Notes under the pieces: model-generated
The model's database searches: none
The model's input: only the letters and a program-made list of their open reading frames with translations
What the model was told of the DNA's origin: nothing
Shown: piece after piece, positions 36,322 through 44,917 of the stretch
Layout: every line of letters begins with the position of its first letter
Position numbering within the stretch: the first letter of the stretch is position 1
NCBI RefSeq assembly: GCF_923079645.1
Contig: NZ_CAKLPY010000001.1
Location: 992,001 to 1,056,000 of the forward strand
Direction: 5' to 3'
DNA from: Emticicia aquatica
Lineage (GTDB): Bacteria > Bacteroidota > Bacteroidia > Cytophagales > Spirosomataceae
Length of the DNA stretch: 64,000 nt
Translations under genes and position numbers: made by a program

Positions 36322-37587
36322 TTATTTTATGCAATGAATTTCAAGAATTTCATCCCAGCGGGTAGTAAAATTTTGTGAAAGTCTTTCTTGTTGCATTTTC
36401 CATTTTCTTTCAGTTCCTTGAAGTGCAATTTTGACTTTTCCTCGACCGAATGTTAAATTCATTTTATCCATTGCCTTCATAACTTTTTTGTGCTTTTGTG
36501 CATCAAATTCTTCAAAAAGCCCTGTTTGTATCTGATTTTCCGGAACTATTTCATTTACTAAAACTCCCGCTTTTTTGTACCGATATCCCTCCTTATAAAT
36601 CTTTTTAAGTGCAATTTGAGCATATTTTAAAATTTCAATGCTACTATTTGTTGCAATAGGTAATTGAACTACACAACTTTTGGCATACTGAGGGTCTGTT
36701 TGAATAAAAGGATTTGTAGTGATAAATACCATTAAAACCTTTGCACAGCTTTTTTGTCTGCGAAGCTTATAAGCACAACTACTTGCAAAATTTGCAACGG
36801 CTTCTTCTAAAATAGGGAAGGTGCTTACCATTTTCCCGAATGACCTAGAGTTTAAAATATTTTGTTTGTCACGTATCATTTCGAGAGCAATACAAGGATT
36901 GCCTAATAACTCTTGTTTGATGCGTATTCCTACAACTTTTAGGTGTTTTTGAATCCAAATATCATTGGTTAGAGTAAAATCTTTTGCTGTATAAATCTTG
37001 TTGGTATTAAGAAGCTTCGCATACCTTCGACCGATACCCCACACATTTTCTATCTTAGTCTTTAGCAAGGCGTCCTCAATTTTTTCTGGAGAATCTATTA
37101 AATAAACACCTTTCATGGAAGTGTTTTTTTTTGCGATTAAATTGGCCATTTTAGCGAGTGTTTTGGTTGGAGCAACACCTAAACTAATCGGGATACCAGT
37201 GTTTTGAGAGACTGTTTTTCTTATTTTCTCAGAATAAAACTGAAGGTTTTCATAGTCAAATCCTTTGAAATTCAAGAAAGCCTCATCAATTGAGTAGATT
37301 TCCATTTCGGGAGCAAATTTGCCTAATTCCATCATTACCCGATTTGTCATATCGCCATAAAGCGTATAATTTGAGGAAAATATTTTTACGTCAAATTTCT
37401 TTACAATTTCTTTAATTGTAAATGCTACCGCACCCATCGGAATGCCAATCGCTTTGGCTTCGTTTGAACGAGCGATTACACAACCATCATTATTTGATAG
37501 AATAACGACTGGTTTACCGTTTAGAGCTGGGTTAAAAACTCGTTCACAAGAGGCATAAAAATTATTGCAATCGACTAAAGCGAACAT
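36322..37587 (-). CDS. umuC: Y-family DNA polymerase V subunit UmuC
   Basis: A 421-residue translesion polymerase. The N-terminal FALVDCNNFYASCERVFNP motif with its metal-binding Asp, the SIDEAFL motif with its catalytic acidic residues, the helix-hairpin-helix region and the little-finger domain are all present. It works with cleaved UmuD' and RecA to replicate past lesions. It is the second gene of an operon, 8 bp after umuD. Length is normal. Confidence 0.93.
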   Translation of the reverse strand: MFALVDCNNFYASCERVFNPALNGKPVVILSNNDGCVIARSNEAKAIGIPMGAVAFTIKEIVKKFDVKIFSSNYTLYGDMTNRVMMELGKFAPEMEIYSIDEAFLNFKGFDYENLQFYSEKIRKTVSQNTGIPISLGVAPTKTLAKMANLIAKKNTSMKGVYLIDSPEKIEDALLKTKIENVWGIGRRYAKLLNTNKIYTAKDFTLTNDIWIQKHLKVVGIRIKQELLGNPCIALEMIRDKQNILNSRSFGKMVSTFPILEEAVANFASSCAYKLRRQKSCAKVLMVFITTNPFIQTDPQYAKSCVVQLPIATNSSIEILKYAQIALKKIYKEGYRYKKAGVLVNEIVPENQIQTGLFEEFDAQKHKKVMKAMDKMNLTFGRGKVKIALQGTERKWKMQQERLSQNFTTRWDEILEIHCIK

Positions 37588-37595
37588 TTATGGGG

Positions 37596-38054
37596 CTATT
37601 TTAACATTTTCTTAATTACATAAGTAACAATTCCCCAAATCTTGAAGTCGTTATCTTCATTTACTTCAATAATTGGGTATTGTTTATTTGCAGGTACCAA
37701 TAAGCATTTGTTATCTTGTAACCGAATGCGTTTGACAGTAAACTCTCCATCAATAAAACATACAGCAATCATTCCATTACTTGGCAGGATTGATTTGTCG
37801 ATGATTAGCACATCACCGTCGTAAATTCCTGCTTCAAACATTGATGTACCTTTTACCCGTCCATAAAAAGTTGAACTAGGGTTTTTGACCAATTCTTGGT
37901 TTAAATCCAAAGTAAGGTCAAGATATTCCTCTGCTGGAGATGGAAAACCAGCTGAAATTCCACTGTCAACAAAAGGCAGAGACAACTCAGATGAGATATT
38001 GGCCGAGTAAAAGTCGATATTTAGTGACTTATTTATTAAATAAGCATATTTCAT
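37596..38054 (-). CDS. umuD: UmuD-like S24 peptidase, translesion polymerase subunit
   Basis: A 152-residue LexA/UmuD-type autoprotease. The self-cleavage site is Ala35-Gly36 (SGISAGFPSP), with catalytic Ser71 (GTSMF) and Lys108 (EFTVKRI). RecA filaments stimulate cleavage, giving UmuD', which binds UmuC. It precedes umuC by 8 bp. A short perfect palindrome lies immediately upstream and may be an SOS operator, although no classical LexA consensus is recognisable. Confidence 0.92.
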   Translation of the reverse strand: MKYAYLINKSLNIDFYSANISSELSLPFVDSGISAGFPSPAEEYLDLTLDLNQELVKNPSSTFYGRVKGTSMFEAGIYDGDVLIIDKSILPSNGMIAVCFIDGEFTVKRIRLQDNKCLLVPANKQYPIIEVNEDNDFKIWGIVTYVIKKMLK

Positions 38055-38067
38055 AAAACAATGTTTT
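38055..38067. promoter_or_regulatory. palindrome at the umuD start
   Basis: AAAACA-A-TGTTTT is a perfect palindrome directly upstream of the umuD start codon. A repressor bound here could block umuDC, but the match to a known LexA site is not established. Confidence 0.3.
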
Positions 38068-38248
38068 CTAAAGGTAGCAACTGTTTACTTAAAAAGTGAA
38101 ATGTTCTTTGTAAAAATATCTAAAAAATCAATCCCTTTTTGGATAATCACGATAAAATACTTTATTTGTTTACTTTTTCTTGATTAAAGTTTATCAAAAC
38201 TTTTTGACCAAATAATTAGAAAAAGGAAGACTTAAAATGTGATATTTT

Positions 38249-39433
38249 ATGAAAAACAATATTTTTTCATTGATACTTTTTTTTGGAATGCCATCTTTTG
38301 CCCTTGCACAAAATGATGCCATATTGAATTCGGTGCTTATTTTTCCAACCCAAGAAAAACACGTTCATGCAAGCAGTATTGTGGGTTTGCCTAATGGAGA
38401 TTTGTTGGCAGTTTGGTTTTATGGAAGTGGTGAACGAACCGCTGATGATGTAAAACTCATGGGTGCAAGGCTCAAAAAAGGTGAGAAAAGTTGGTCTGAA
38501 CCTTTTCAAATGGCTGATACGCCAAATATTCCTGATTGTAATCCTGTACTTTTTTTGAATAGTGAAAAGAAACTTTTTCTAGTTTGGATTGCGGTGCAAG
38601 CTAATAAATGGGAACAGTCGATTTTACGTTTTAAAACTTCCACCGACTATTTAGAAAATGGTCCTCCAGTTTGGAATTGGCAAGATAATATTTTACTTAA
38701 ACCTGATGAGAGTTTTGCGAAGGAAGTTGCCAAAAAACTGAAAGAACTTCCTGAAAGTTCGGCTGGTTGGGCAGGTTATGCACCTAAATATGATGATTTG
38801 ATAACTGCGGCATCAAATGATATTACCAAGCGTAGTATGGGCTGGATGACACGTATTAAACCTTTATTGTTGGACAATAAACGAATCGTTTTGCCTTTGT
38901 ATTCCGATGGTTTTAATATGTCAATCATGGCAATTTCGGATGATGACGGCTTAACTTGGCGACCGAGTTTACCAGTTGTTGGTCGTGGCCCTATTCAGCC
39001 TGCTGTAGTTAGGAAGAAAAATGGAAATTTAGTGGCTTTGATGCGTGATAGCGGTGATGACCCGCCCCGTGTGCATTTCAGCGAATCGACTGATAGAGGA
39101 GAAAGTTGGACAGCTACTATCAAAACGACAATTCCGAATACAGCAAGTGTTGAATTATTGGTTTTACAAGATGGGAGATGGGCATTTTTGGGAAATGATA
39201 TTGCAGATGGGCGTTATCGGTTGAGTTTTTTTCTTTCGGATGATGAGGGTAAAACATGGAAATGGAAAACCCCACTCGAAAATGTAGAGCCTAATAAAGG
39301 CAGTTTTTCGTATCCATCTTTGATTCAAACGCCTGATGGTTTATTACATATCACGTATTCTTATCATGCAGAAAAAGACAAAAAGTCAATCAAATATGTT
39401 GTTTTAGATGTAAAAAAAATGGTAAAGGAATAG
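38249..39433 (+). CDS. sialidase/BNR-repeat family exported protein
   Basis: A 394-residue protein with a signal peptide (cleavage near ALAQ). The sequence resembles the exo-alpha-sialidase/BNR_2 propeller group, with Asp-box-like elements (SDDDGLTW, STDRGESW, SDDEGKTW) and an N-terminal region HVHASSIVGLPNGDLLAVWFYGSGER. The catalytic residues of a true sialidase cannot be confirmed. It begins a cluster of a DUF3748 lipoprotein and a DapA/NanA-type lyase, which suggests breakdown of a nine-carbon or related sugar. Start at ATG 38249. Confidence 0.72.
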   Translation: MKNNIFSLILFFGMPSFALAQNDAILNSVLIFPTQEKHVHASSIVGLPNGDLLAVWFYGSGERTADDVKLMGARLKKGEKSWSEPFQMADTPNIPDCNPVLFLNSEKKLFLVWIAVQANKWEQSILRFKTSTDYLENGPPVWNWQDNILLKPDESFAKEVAKKLKELPESSAGWAGYAPKYDDLITAASNDITKRSMGWMTRIKPLLLDNKRIVLPLYSDGFNMSIMAISDDDGLTWRPSLPVVGRGPIQPAVVRKKNGNLVALMRDSGDDPPRVHFSESTDRGESWTATIKTTIPNTASVELLVLQDGRWAFLGNDIADGRYRLSFFLSDDEGKTWKWKTPLENVEPNKGSFSYPSLIQTPDGLLHITYSYHAEKDKKSIKYVVLDVKKMVKE

Positions 39434-39505
39434 ATTTGCTATTGCCGAATTATACATACAATTAGCTGACTACTGCTATCCAACAAAATGATTTTTATTT
39501 GAGCG

Positions 39506-40885
39506 ATGAAATATTTATTTTTAGTTTTTATTAGTTATTTTCTGTTTTTAGGCTGTAAAACCATGAATTATTTACCAGAAAAACAACTCACGCACGATTT
39601 GAGCTATAATCATGATTTAGATAACAATGATAATTTTTCGCCAGATAATCAATGGCTAGTTTATGATACTCGCACTGAAGAAGGAGGCATTGCAGCTTCT
39701 GCAAAAATAGAAAAAGTCAATATTGAGACCAGAGAAAAAATCATAGTTTATCAAGTAGCAAATAACCATGAGTGGGGGCCTGGTGTTGGTGCAGCGAGTT
39801 ATTCTCCAACTGAAAATGCGGTAGTGTTTATTCATGGATTAGCAAGTGTTACAGAGAACAATCCTTATCAACAATGGCGGCGAACTGGTGTAATCATTGA
39901 TGAGGCTAATGTAGAAAAACCTATTTTCATGGATGCCCGTGATATTTATTTTCCTTATACAAAAGGAGCTTTACGAGGTGGAACGCATCGACATGAATGG
40001 AGCGGCAACGGGCAATGGATTGGTTTTACATACAATGATGCCATTATGAAGGCATTAGAAGACTCAACAGGAGAAAAACGTAATTTAAGAACGATAGGCG
40101 TTGCAAAAAAAGATAATCCAGTTTCAGTAAAACAGAATAATAATGGAGAAAATATTGCTGGCGAATGGTTTAGTAGTATTGTTGTACGAGTTGTTGCGAA
40201 TCCTAAATTTGGCTCAGATGAAATCAGTAATGCAGCAGGTGACAGTTGGGTTGGGAAAAATGGATATTTAAAACCCGATGGAAAGCGGCAAATGGCCAGA
40301 GCGTTTATCGGTACTGTAAGGAATAAAAATGGAGAAAGTGTCGATGAAGTTTTCATTGTTGATATTCCAAATGAAATTGATGTTGAAGGAGAATACGGAG
40401 CATTAGAAGGTACAAAAAATGTTTTACCGATGCCACCAAAGGGAGCAACTCAACGAAGATTAACTTTTACGGCCGAATCTGAAAGTGCTGGTTGCATTGG
40501 TATTGTTCGCTCATCTCCTGAAGGCGATTTGTTGGCTTTTCTGGCAAAAGATAAACAAAACGTACGTCAAATATTCACGATAAATCCTAATGGCGAAAAT
40601 TTAAACCAAATTACATTTCACAAAACTGATGTTGAAGGAAGTCTTCGTTGGCATCCGTCAGGGAAAAGTGTATTTTATATATGTGCAGGAAGTATTCATC
40701 AATGTGAAATAGGTTTTGGTGATTTTGAAACAAGAGTACAACAAATCTCCAAACCTTCGTATATTTCGCCGACAAACTTGGTTATATCTCATGATGGAAA
40801 AATATTAGCGTTTAATCGAGCAATAACTAGAGGAGACGGAGCAAAACATTCTAAGCAAATTTATATTATTAAGCTAAACGACTAG
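39506..40885 (+). CDS. DUF3748 (YidR-like) beta-propeller lipoprotein
   Basis: A 459-residue protein with a lipoprotein signal (LFLGC, Cys17). The fold is TolB-like, with motifs HDLSYNHDLDNNDNFSPDNQW and HEWSGNGQW matching DUF3748, the E. coli YidR family. The function is unknown. The genes on both sides code for a sialidase-like protein and an aldolase, so a role in sugar sensing or uptake is possible but unproven. Confidence 0.75.
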   Translation: MKYLFLVFISYFLFLGCKTMNYLPEKQLTHDLSYNHDLDNNDNFSPDNQWLVYDTRTEEGGIAASAKIEKVNIETREKIIVYQVANNHEWGPGVGAASYSPTENAVVFIHGLASVTENNPYQQWRRTGVIIDEANVEKPIFMDARDIYFPYTKGALRGGTHRHEWSGNGQWIGFTYNDAIMKALEDSTGEKRNLRTIGVAKKDNPVSVKQNNNGENIAGEWFSSIVVRVVANPKFGSDEISNAAGDSWVGKNGYLKPDGKRQMARAFIGTVRNKNGESVDEVFIVDIPNEIDVEGEYGALEGTKNVLPMPPKGATQRRLTFTAESESAGCIGIVRSSPEGDLLAFLAKDKQNVRQIFTINPNGENLNQITFHKTDVEGSLRWHPSGKSVFYICAGSIHQCEIGFGDFETRVQQISKPSYISPTNLVISHDGKILAFNRAITRGDGAKHSKQIYIIKLND

Positions 40886-40933
40886 AAAATCTTTAGGGTT
40901 TTCAATCAAACACTATTCAACCTATATAAACTA

Positions 40934-41866
40934 ATGAATATTCTACCAAAAGGCTTATGGCCAGTTATGATTACACCATTTACAAACAGTAATCATATTG
41001 ATTTAGATGGTTTGGAAAGACTCACCAATATGTATTTGGATGCTGGTGCAGATGGTATGTTTGCCAATTGTTTGTCGAGTGAAATGTACCAACTTACTTC
41101 CGAAGAACGGCTGCTTTTGGCGAGGAGCGTAGTAAAATTATGTGAAAATAAAGTGCCAGTTGTAGCAACAGGAACTTTTAGTCGAGACCAATTGGATAAC
41201 GTCGAATTTATCAAAAAAATGTATGATACAGGTGTAAATGCCGTTATTTTGATAACAAGTTTACTGGTCGAACCTGATGAAAATGAAAGTATTTTGAAGA
41301 CTCGAATAGAAAAACTGATGTCAGAAACTGGTAATATTCCTTTAGGCGTTTATGAATGTCCGATACCTTATAAACGGCTATTGAGTCCAGCAATGATGCA
41401 GTGGCTTGCTTCCACAGGAAGATTTATTTATCATAAAGATACAAGTTGTAATTCGGTTTCTTTGCAGCAAAAATCGGAGGTTGTAAAAGATACAAATTTT
41501 GGACTATATAATGCGGATACTACAACAGCACTTGATTCGCTTGATTTTGGTTCTAGAGGTATTTCTCCGATTTCAGCTAATTTTTATCCTGAACCTTATA
41601 GTTATTTGTTGAAGGAATATTTTACACATGGACGAACTGAAAAACTCAATCGTTTACACGCTTTTCTAACGATGATGGATAGGGTGACACACACTTTTTA
41701 TCCTTATTGTGCTAAATTTTTCTTACAAAAAAGAGGACTGAAAATTGGAACGACTACCAGAATTCCAACCGAAACGCTGCCAAATGTAGATAATATTCGA
41801 TTAAATGCCTTGATGGATTCTTTTAAAGCTTTGGCTGAGATGTTTGAAATCAAGTTAGTACTGTAA
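40934..41866 (+). CDS. dihydrodipicolinate synthase/N-acetylneuraminate lyase family protein
   Basis: A 310-residue TIM-barrel aldolase of the DapA/NanA superfamily. The Schiff-base lysine is Lys168 (YHKDT) and the active-site Tyr140 is in GVYECP, 28 residues earlier as in the family. The catalytic machinery is intact. Because a sialidase-like gene is nearby, a sialate or 2-keto-3-deoxy sugar lyase role is more likely than lysine biosynthesis, but the substrate is unproven. It ends the cluster and is followed by a hairpin at 41901-41922. Confidence 0.8.
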   Translation: MNILPKGLWPVMITPFTNSNHIDLDGLERLTNMYLDAGADGMFANCLSSEMYQLTSEERLLLARSVVKLCENKVPVVATGTFSRDQLDNVEFIKKMYDTGVNAVILITSLLVEPDENESILKTRIEKLMSETGNIPLGVYECPIPYKRLLSPAMMQWLASTGRFIYHKDTSCNSVSLQQKSEVVKDTNFGLYNADTTTALDSLDFGSRGISPISANFYPEPYSYLLKEYFTHGRTEKLNRLHAFLTMMDRVTHTFYPYCAKFFLQKRGLKIGTTTRIPTETLPNVDNIRLNALMDSFKALAEMFEIKLVL

Positions 41867-41900
41867 TCGTTTTATTTGACCTAAATTTATTATATGCATC

Positions 41901-41922
41901 AGCTAATTTGACCAAATTAGTT
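41901..41922 (+). terminator. possible terminator hairpin after the aldolase gene
   Basis: CTAATTTG (41903-41910) pairs with CAAATTAG (41913-41920), with two further outer pairs, followed by a T-rich run AGTTTATTTT. The loop is only 2 nt as written, so the paired stem is likely shorter. Positioned 35 bp after the aldolase stop. Confidence 0.5.
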
Positions 41923-41998
41923 AGTTTATTTTGATATATTCGCATAAAAATAAACTTTCATGCCAATTTTATTACCCTTGTGATTTTTTCGTGTTTTT

Positions 41999-42037
41999 AG
42001 AAATATATTTTGTATTTTTTTGAAAAAATATATTTCT
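41999..42037. repeat. 13-bp AT-rich inverted repeat
   Basis: AGAAATATATTTT (41999-42011) and AAAATATATTTCT (42025-42037) are perfect inverted copies with a 13-bp spacer. It lies about 217 bp upstream of the H-NOX start. It may bind a regulator or bend DNA, but AT-rich sequence can give such repeats by chance. Confidence 0.45.
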
Positions 42038-42115
42038 GATATTTGTGTTTCTATTGTTTTTTATTGGATATTTATTAGTGAAATCCAATGTTTATGTTAG
42101 AAGTTGATTTTTAAG

Positions 42116-42136
42116 AGATTGATAATCAGTAGCTTA
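42116..42136. promoter_or_regulatory. shared upstream motif, copy A
   Basis: AGATTGATAATCAGTAGCTTA is 18/21 identical to the sequence at 48520-48540 upstream of the FIST operon. It contains the symmetric core TGATAATCA. Its place upstream of both nitric-oxide sensor operons suggests a common regulator site. Confidence 0.5.
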
Positions 42137-42137
42137 T

Positions 42138-42211
42138 GGTTATTGACATTTATTAAAATATTTGCTTAAAGATTAAAATTAATTTTTAAGCAAGTATTTG
42201 TACCAATAACC
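42138..42211. promoter_or_regulatory. long nested inverted repeat upstream of the H-NOX promoter
   Basis: Outer arms GGTTATTG (42138-42145) and CAATAACC (42204-42211) are perfect inverted copies. Inside, 42156-42174 and 42181-42199 match as inverted copies at 17 of 19 positions around a 6-nt loop; the two exceptions would be G-U pairs in RNA. If the sigma-54 promoter below is used, the repeat lies at about -100 to -27, where an enhancer-binding protein could dock. If transcription starts upstream, it would be a leader hairpin. Confidence 0.6.
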
Positions 42212-42227
42212 TTGCACGGTTTTTGCT
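42212..42227 (+). promoter_or_regulatory. sigma-54 (-24/-12) promoter of the H-NOX operon
   Basis: TTGCACG-GTTT-TTGCT differs from the sigma-54 consensus TGGCACG-N4-TTGCW at one position, with exact spacing. The -12 GC is at 42225-42226, so transcription would begin near 42238, 16 bp before the start codon at 42254. A sigma-54-dependent activator gene lies 6 kb away in the same island. Confidence 0.6.
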
Positions 42228-42253
42228 ATATTTTATTAAATCTACCAAATTTT

Positions 42254-42793
42254 ATGAAAGGAATTGTATTTACAGAGTTTATCGAAATGGTCGAAAAACA
42301 ATTCGGCTATGAAATGATTGATAAAATCATTCTCTCATCCGATTTAAAATCGGGTGGTGCTTATACTACTGTCGGTACTTATGACCACAAAGAAATGAGT
42401 ACTTTGGTTCATGCTTTAAGTACTCGAACCAATATTCCCGTTGCTCAGTTATACAAAATTTATGGTAACTATTTATTCAAAATATTATATAAAAACTATC
42501 CATTTTTATTTGAGAAATCAACCAATGCGTTTGAGTTTTTAGAAGGAATAGATAATCATATTCATATTGCAGTAAAAAAATTATATCCAGATGCAGAACT
42601 TCCAAATTTTGAAATAACAAGGCTATCCAACAACGTGCTAGAAATGATTTATCATTCCGAAAGGAAGATGTCTGATTTCGCAGATGGATTAATTGAAGGT
42701 GCTCTCGAACATTTTCAAGAAAAAGCTACTGTTCAAAAAGAACTTTTAGTAGAAGACGGTTCAAAAGCAAAATTTATCATTAGCAAAGTATGA
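42254..42793 (+). CDS. H-NOX heme nitric-oxide sensor
   Basis: A 179-residue heme nitric-oxide/oxygen-binding protein. The axial ligand is His104 (NHIHIAVKKLYPDAELP), Pro117 follows, and the heme-propionate YxSxR motif is Tyr133/Ser135/Arg137. These positions are offset by two from Thermoanaerobacter H-NOX (His102, Pro115, Tyr131). The residue matching its distal Tyr140, which stabilises O2, is Phe142 here, so NO rather than O2 sensing is expected. The start is ATG 42254, because MKGIVFTEF begins the family; an upstream TTG frame adds only promoter sequence. The stop overlaps the next kinase start (ATGA), as in H-NOX/kinase pairs. Confidence 0.95.
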   Translation: MKGIVFTEFIEMVEKQFGYEMIDKIILSSDLKSGGAYTTVGTYDHKEMSTLVHALSTRTNIPVAQLYKIYGNYLFKILYKNYPFLFEKSTNAFEFLEGIDNHIHIAVKKLYPDAELPNFEITRLSNNVLEMIYHSERKMSDFADGLIEGALEHFQEKATVQKELLVEDGSKAKFIISKV

Positions 42794-44892
42794 GTAACGA
42801 AATTGAAGTCCTCAAACGACAAGTAGAACGTGAAAAAAGGGCTAGGCATGAGGCAGAAAAGCTTTTGGAAGAAAAAGCTTTAGAGCTATACTATGCAAAT
42901 GAAGATTTAAGAAGCTTAAATGAATCGCTCGAAATGCAGATTCAGGAACGAACTCAAGCACTAAGATTGAGCGAAGAAAAGTATCGAGGTATCATTGAGA
43001 ATATGGATTTGGGCTTGATAGAAGTAGACAAAGATGACCTAATTCAAAAAGTTTACAAACGATTTTCTTGGCTGACAGGATATGAAGAAAGTGAATTAGT
43101 TGGGAAAAAAGCCTCAGATGTATTACTTCCCGATGAATCTTTTAAAAGATTTATTGCCGAGCAAAATGCTAATCGTTTAGAAGGAGAACCGGGTGTATAT
43201 GAAGTGCCAATTAAAAAGAAAAACGGCGATATAATATGGGTAATCGTGAGTGGAGCTCCAATTATTGACGGGAAGGGAAATGTACTCGGTTCGGTTGGAA
43301 TTCACCTTGATATTACAGAGCGAAAAAGAACACAAGAAGCATTAGAAGAAGCCCGTGAAGTAGCTGAAGATGCTCGAAGAGCAGAAAAACGTTTCTTGGC
43401 AAATATGAGCCATGAGATTCGTACGCCAATTAATGCTATCATTGGCATGACTCATTTGCTTTATGATACAACTCCGAGCAAAAAACAAGTAGAGTATTTG
43501 AGTGCAATTCATTACTCAGCCGATTTATTATTAAGCTTAGTTTCGGATGTACTTGATATTTCTAAAATTGAGGCAGGTGAAATGCACTTATCTGAACAGA
43601 CTTTTAGTCTCAAAGACTTGATAAACAGCGTTTTACAAACTTTTAGGCTTAGACTACAAGGCAAACAAATCAGCTTAATTTTTGAATTTGACGATGAAAT
43701 CGAAAATGACGTAATTGGTGATTCAACCTTTTTGACCCAAATTTTAATGAATCTGTTGAGTAATGCAGTGAAGTTCACAGAAAAAGGGAAAATCGGGGTT
43801 CAAGTATCATTATTATGCCGTTTGGGAGATTTATTGATGACTGAGGTGAGAGTTTTTGATACTGGAATTGGCATTCAACCCCAAAATTTAGGAGGTATTT
43901 TTGAAAGTTACAGACAAGAACACCAAGAAACCAAAGTTAAATATGGAGGAACTGGACTCGGTTTGGCCATTGTAAAACAATTAGTAAACCTACATGGAGG
44001 CGAAATTACTGTTGAAAGCAAAGTAAACGAAGGGTCGGAATTTACATTTACTTTACCATTAAAAGATAGTGGTTTACAGACGCAAAAATTACAATCAATC
44101 GCTATTGATATTTCAGAAGATTGGAAAAATTATAGAGTTTTAGTGGTTGAAGATAATCTGATAAACCAAAAATATGCTGATGGTATTCTTTCAAAATGGA
44201 AACTTGACCATAAAATTGCTAATCATGGGAAAGAAGCTTTAGAAATATTAAAGAATGAAGCTTTTGATTTAATTTTGATGGATATACGAATGCCCGAAAT
44301 GGATGGCTATGAAACTACGGTTGCTATTAGGAAAATGGCGGGAAATCCTAATCAAAATATTCCAATTATAGCATTAACGGCTTCGGCATTGAGCGAGGAA
44401 ATTGACCAAGCGTATGAATCGGGCATGAATGCACACTTGACCAAGCCATTTACACCAGGTCAATTGAGAACAATTTTAGAACAAAAATTATTTCTAAATA
44501 TTGACAGACCAATTCTTGAAAAAAAGGATGAAAAAGTAATTCTTGATAAATTACAGCCTGATTATTTAGAGAAAATTTATGGAAATGATAAAAGTTATGC
44601 TGCCGAAATGTTTGATTTGTTTATGAAAACCGTTCCAGCACAATTTGAAAAATTAAAACCATTAATTGAAGAAAAAAACACTGTCGAAGTGGGTAAATTA
44701 GCTCATCAACTAAAGCCTTCATTTACAATGGTTGGTTTACCAGAGATTACTGAAAAATTTCAAGAATTTGAGAAAATAGTGAAACAAAATGAAGATTTTT
44801 CGGCAGTTGAAAAACTTTTTTCTGAATTAGAAACAACTTTTAATCAGAAACTTTTTTTGATTGAAAATGAGTTAATCTGTTTGAAAAAATAA
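42790..44892 (+). CDS. hybrid histidine kinase with PAS, receiver and Hpt domains, H-NOX partner
   Basis: A 700-residue cytoplasmic kinase with no membrane segment. An N-terminal coiled coil and PAS domain (~62-180) come first. The DHp/H-box (NMSHEIRTPINAIIGM, His208), N- and G-boxes (GTGLGLAIVKQLV), a receiver domain (phosphoacceptor Asp498) and a C-terminal Hpt (His639) follow. Its 5' end overlaps the H-NOX stop, so it is the likely HnoK-type partner whose activity is set by NO-bound H-NOX. The Hpt implies a phosphorelay to an unlinked or nearby receiver. It converges with the second hybrid kinase, 25 bp apart. Confidence 0.92.
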   Translation: MSNEIEVLKRQVEREKRARHEAEKLLEEKALELYYANEDLRSLNESLEMQIQERTQALRLSEEKYRGIIENMDLGLIEVDKDDLIQKVYKRFSWLTGYEESELVGKKASDVLLPDESFKRFIAEQNANRLEGEPGVYEVPIKKKNGDIIWVIVSGAPIIDGKGNVLGSVGIHLDITERKRTQEALEEAREVAEDARRAEKRFLANMSHEIRTPINAIIGMTHLLYDTTPSKKQVEYLSAIHYSADLLLSLVSDVLDISKIEAGEMHLSEQTFSLKDLINSVLQTFRLRLQGKQISLIFEFDDEIENDVIGDSTFLTQILMNLLSNAVKFTEKGKIGVQVSLLCRLGDLLMTEVRVFDTGIGIQPQNLGGIFESYRQEHQETKVKYGGTGLGLAIVKQLVNLHGGEITVESKVNEGSEFTFTLPLKDSGLQTQKLQSIAIDISEDWKNYRVLVVEDNLINQKYADGILSKWKLDHKIANHGKEALEILKNEAFDLILMDIRMPEMDGYETTVAIRKMAGNPNQNIPIIALTASALSEEIDQAYESGMNAHLTKPFTPGQLRTILEQKLFLNIDRPILEKKDEKVILDKLQPDYLEKIYGNDKSYAAEMFDLFMKTVPAQFEKLKPLIEEKNTVEVGKLAHQLKPSFTMVGLPEITEKFQEFEKIVKQNEDFSAVEKLFSELETTFNQKLFLIENELICLKK

Positions 44893-44917
44893 CGCTAAAA
44901 AAGCATCATTAATAGAG

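Larger units (their letters stand above)
41867..42253. other. intergenic and regulatory region upstream of the H-NOX operon
   Basis: 387 bp without a gene. From left to right it contains a possible terminator hairpin for the aldolase cluster (41901-41922), an AT-rich inverted repeat (41999-42037), a 21-bp sequence shared with the FIST operon promoter (42116-42136), a long nested inverted repeat (42138-42211) and a near-consensus sigma-54 promoter (42212-42227). No RNA gene or open frame was found. Confidence 0.7.

Noticed and set aside
42212..42253. Upstream extension of the H-NOX gene from TTG at 42212
   Set aside because: It would run through the sigma-54 promoter; the family starts at MKGIVF, so ATG 42254 is preferred.
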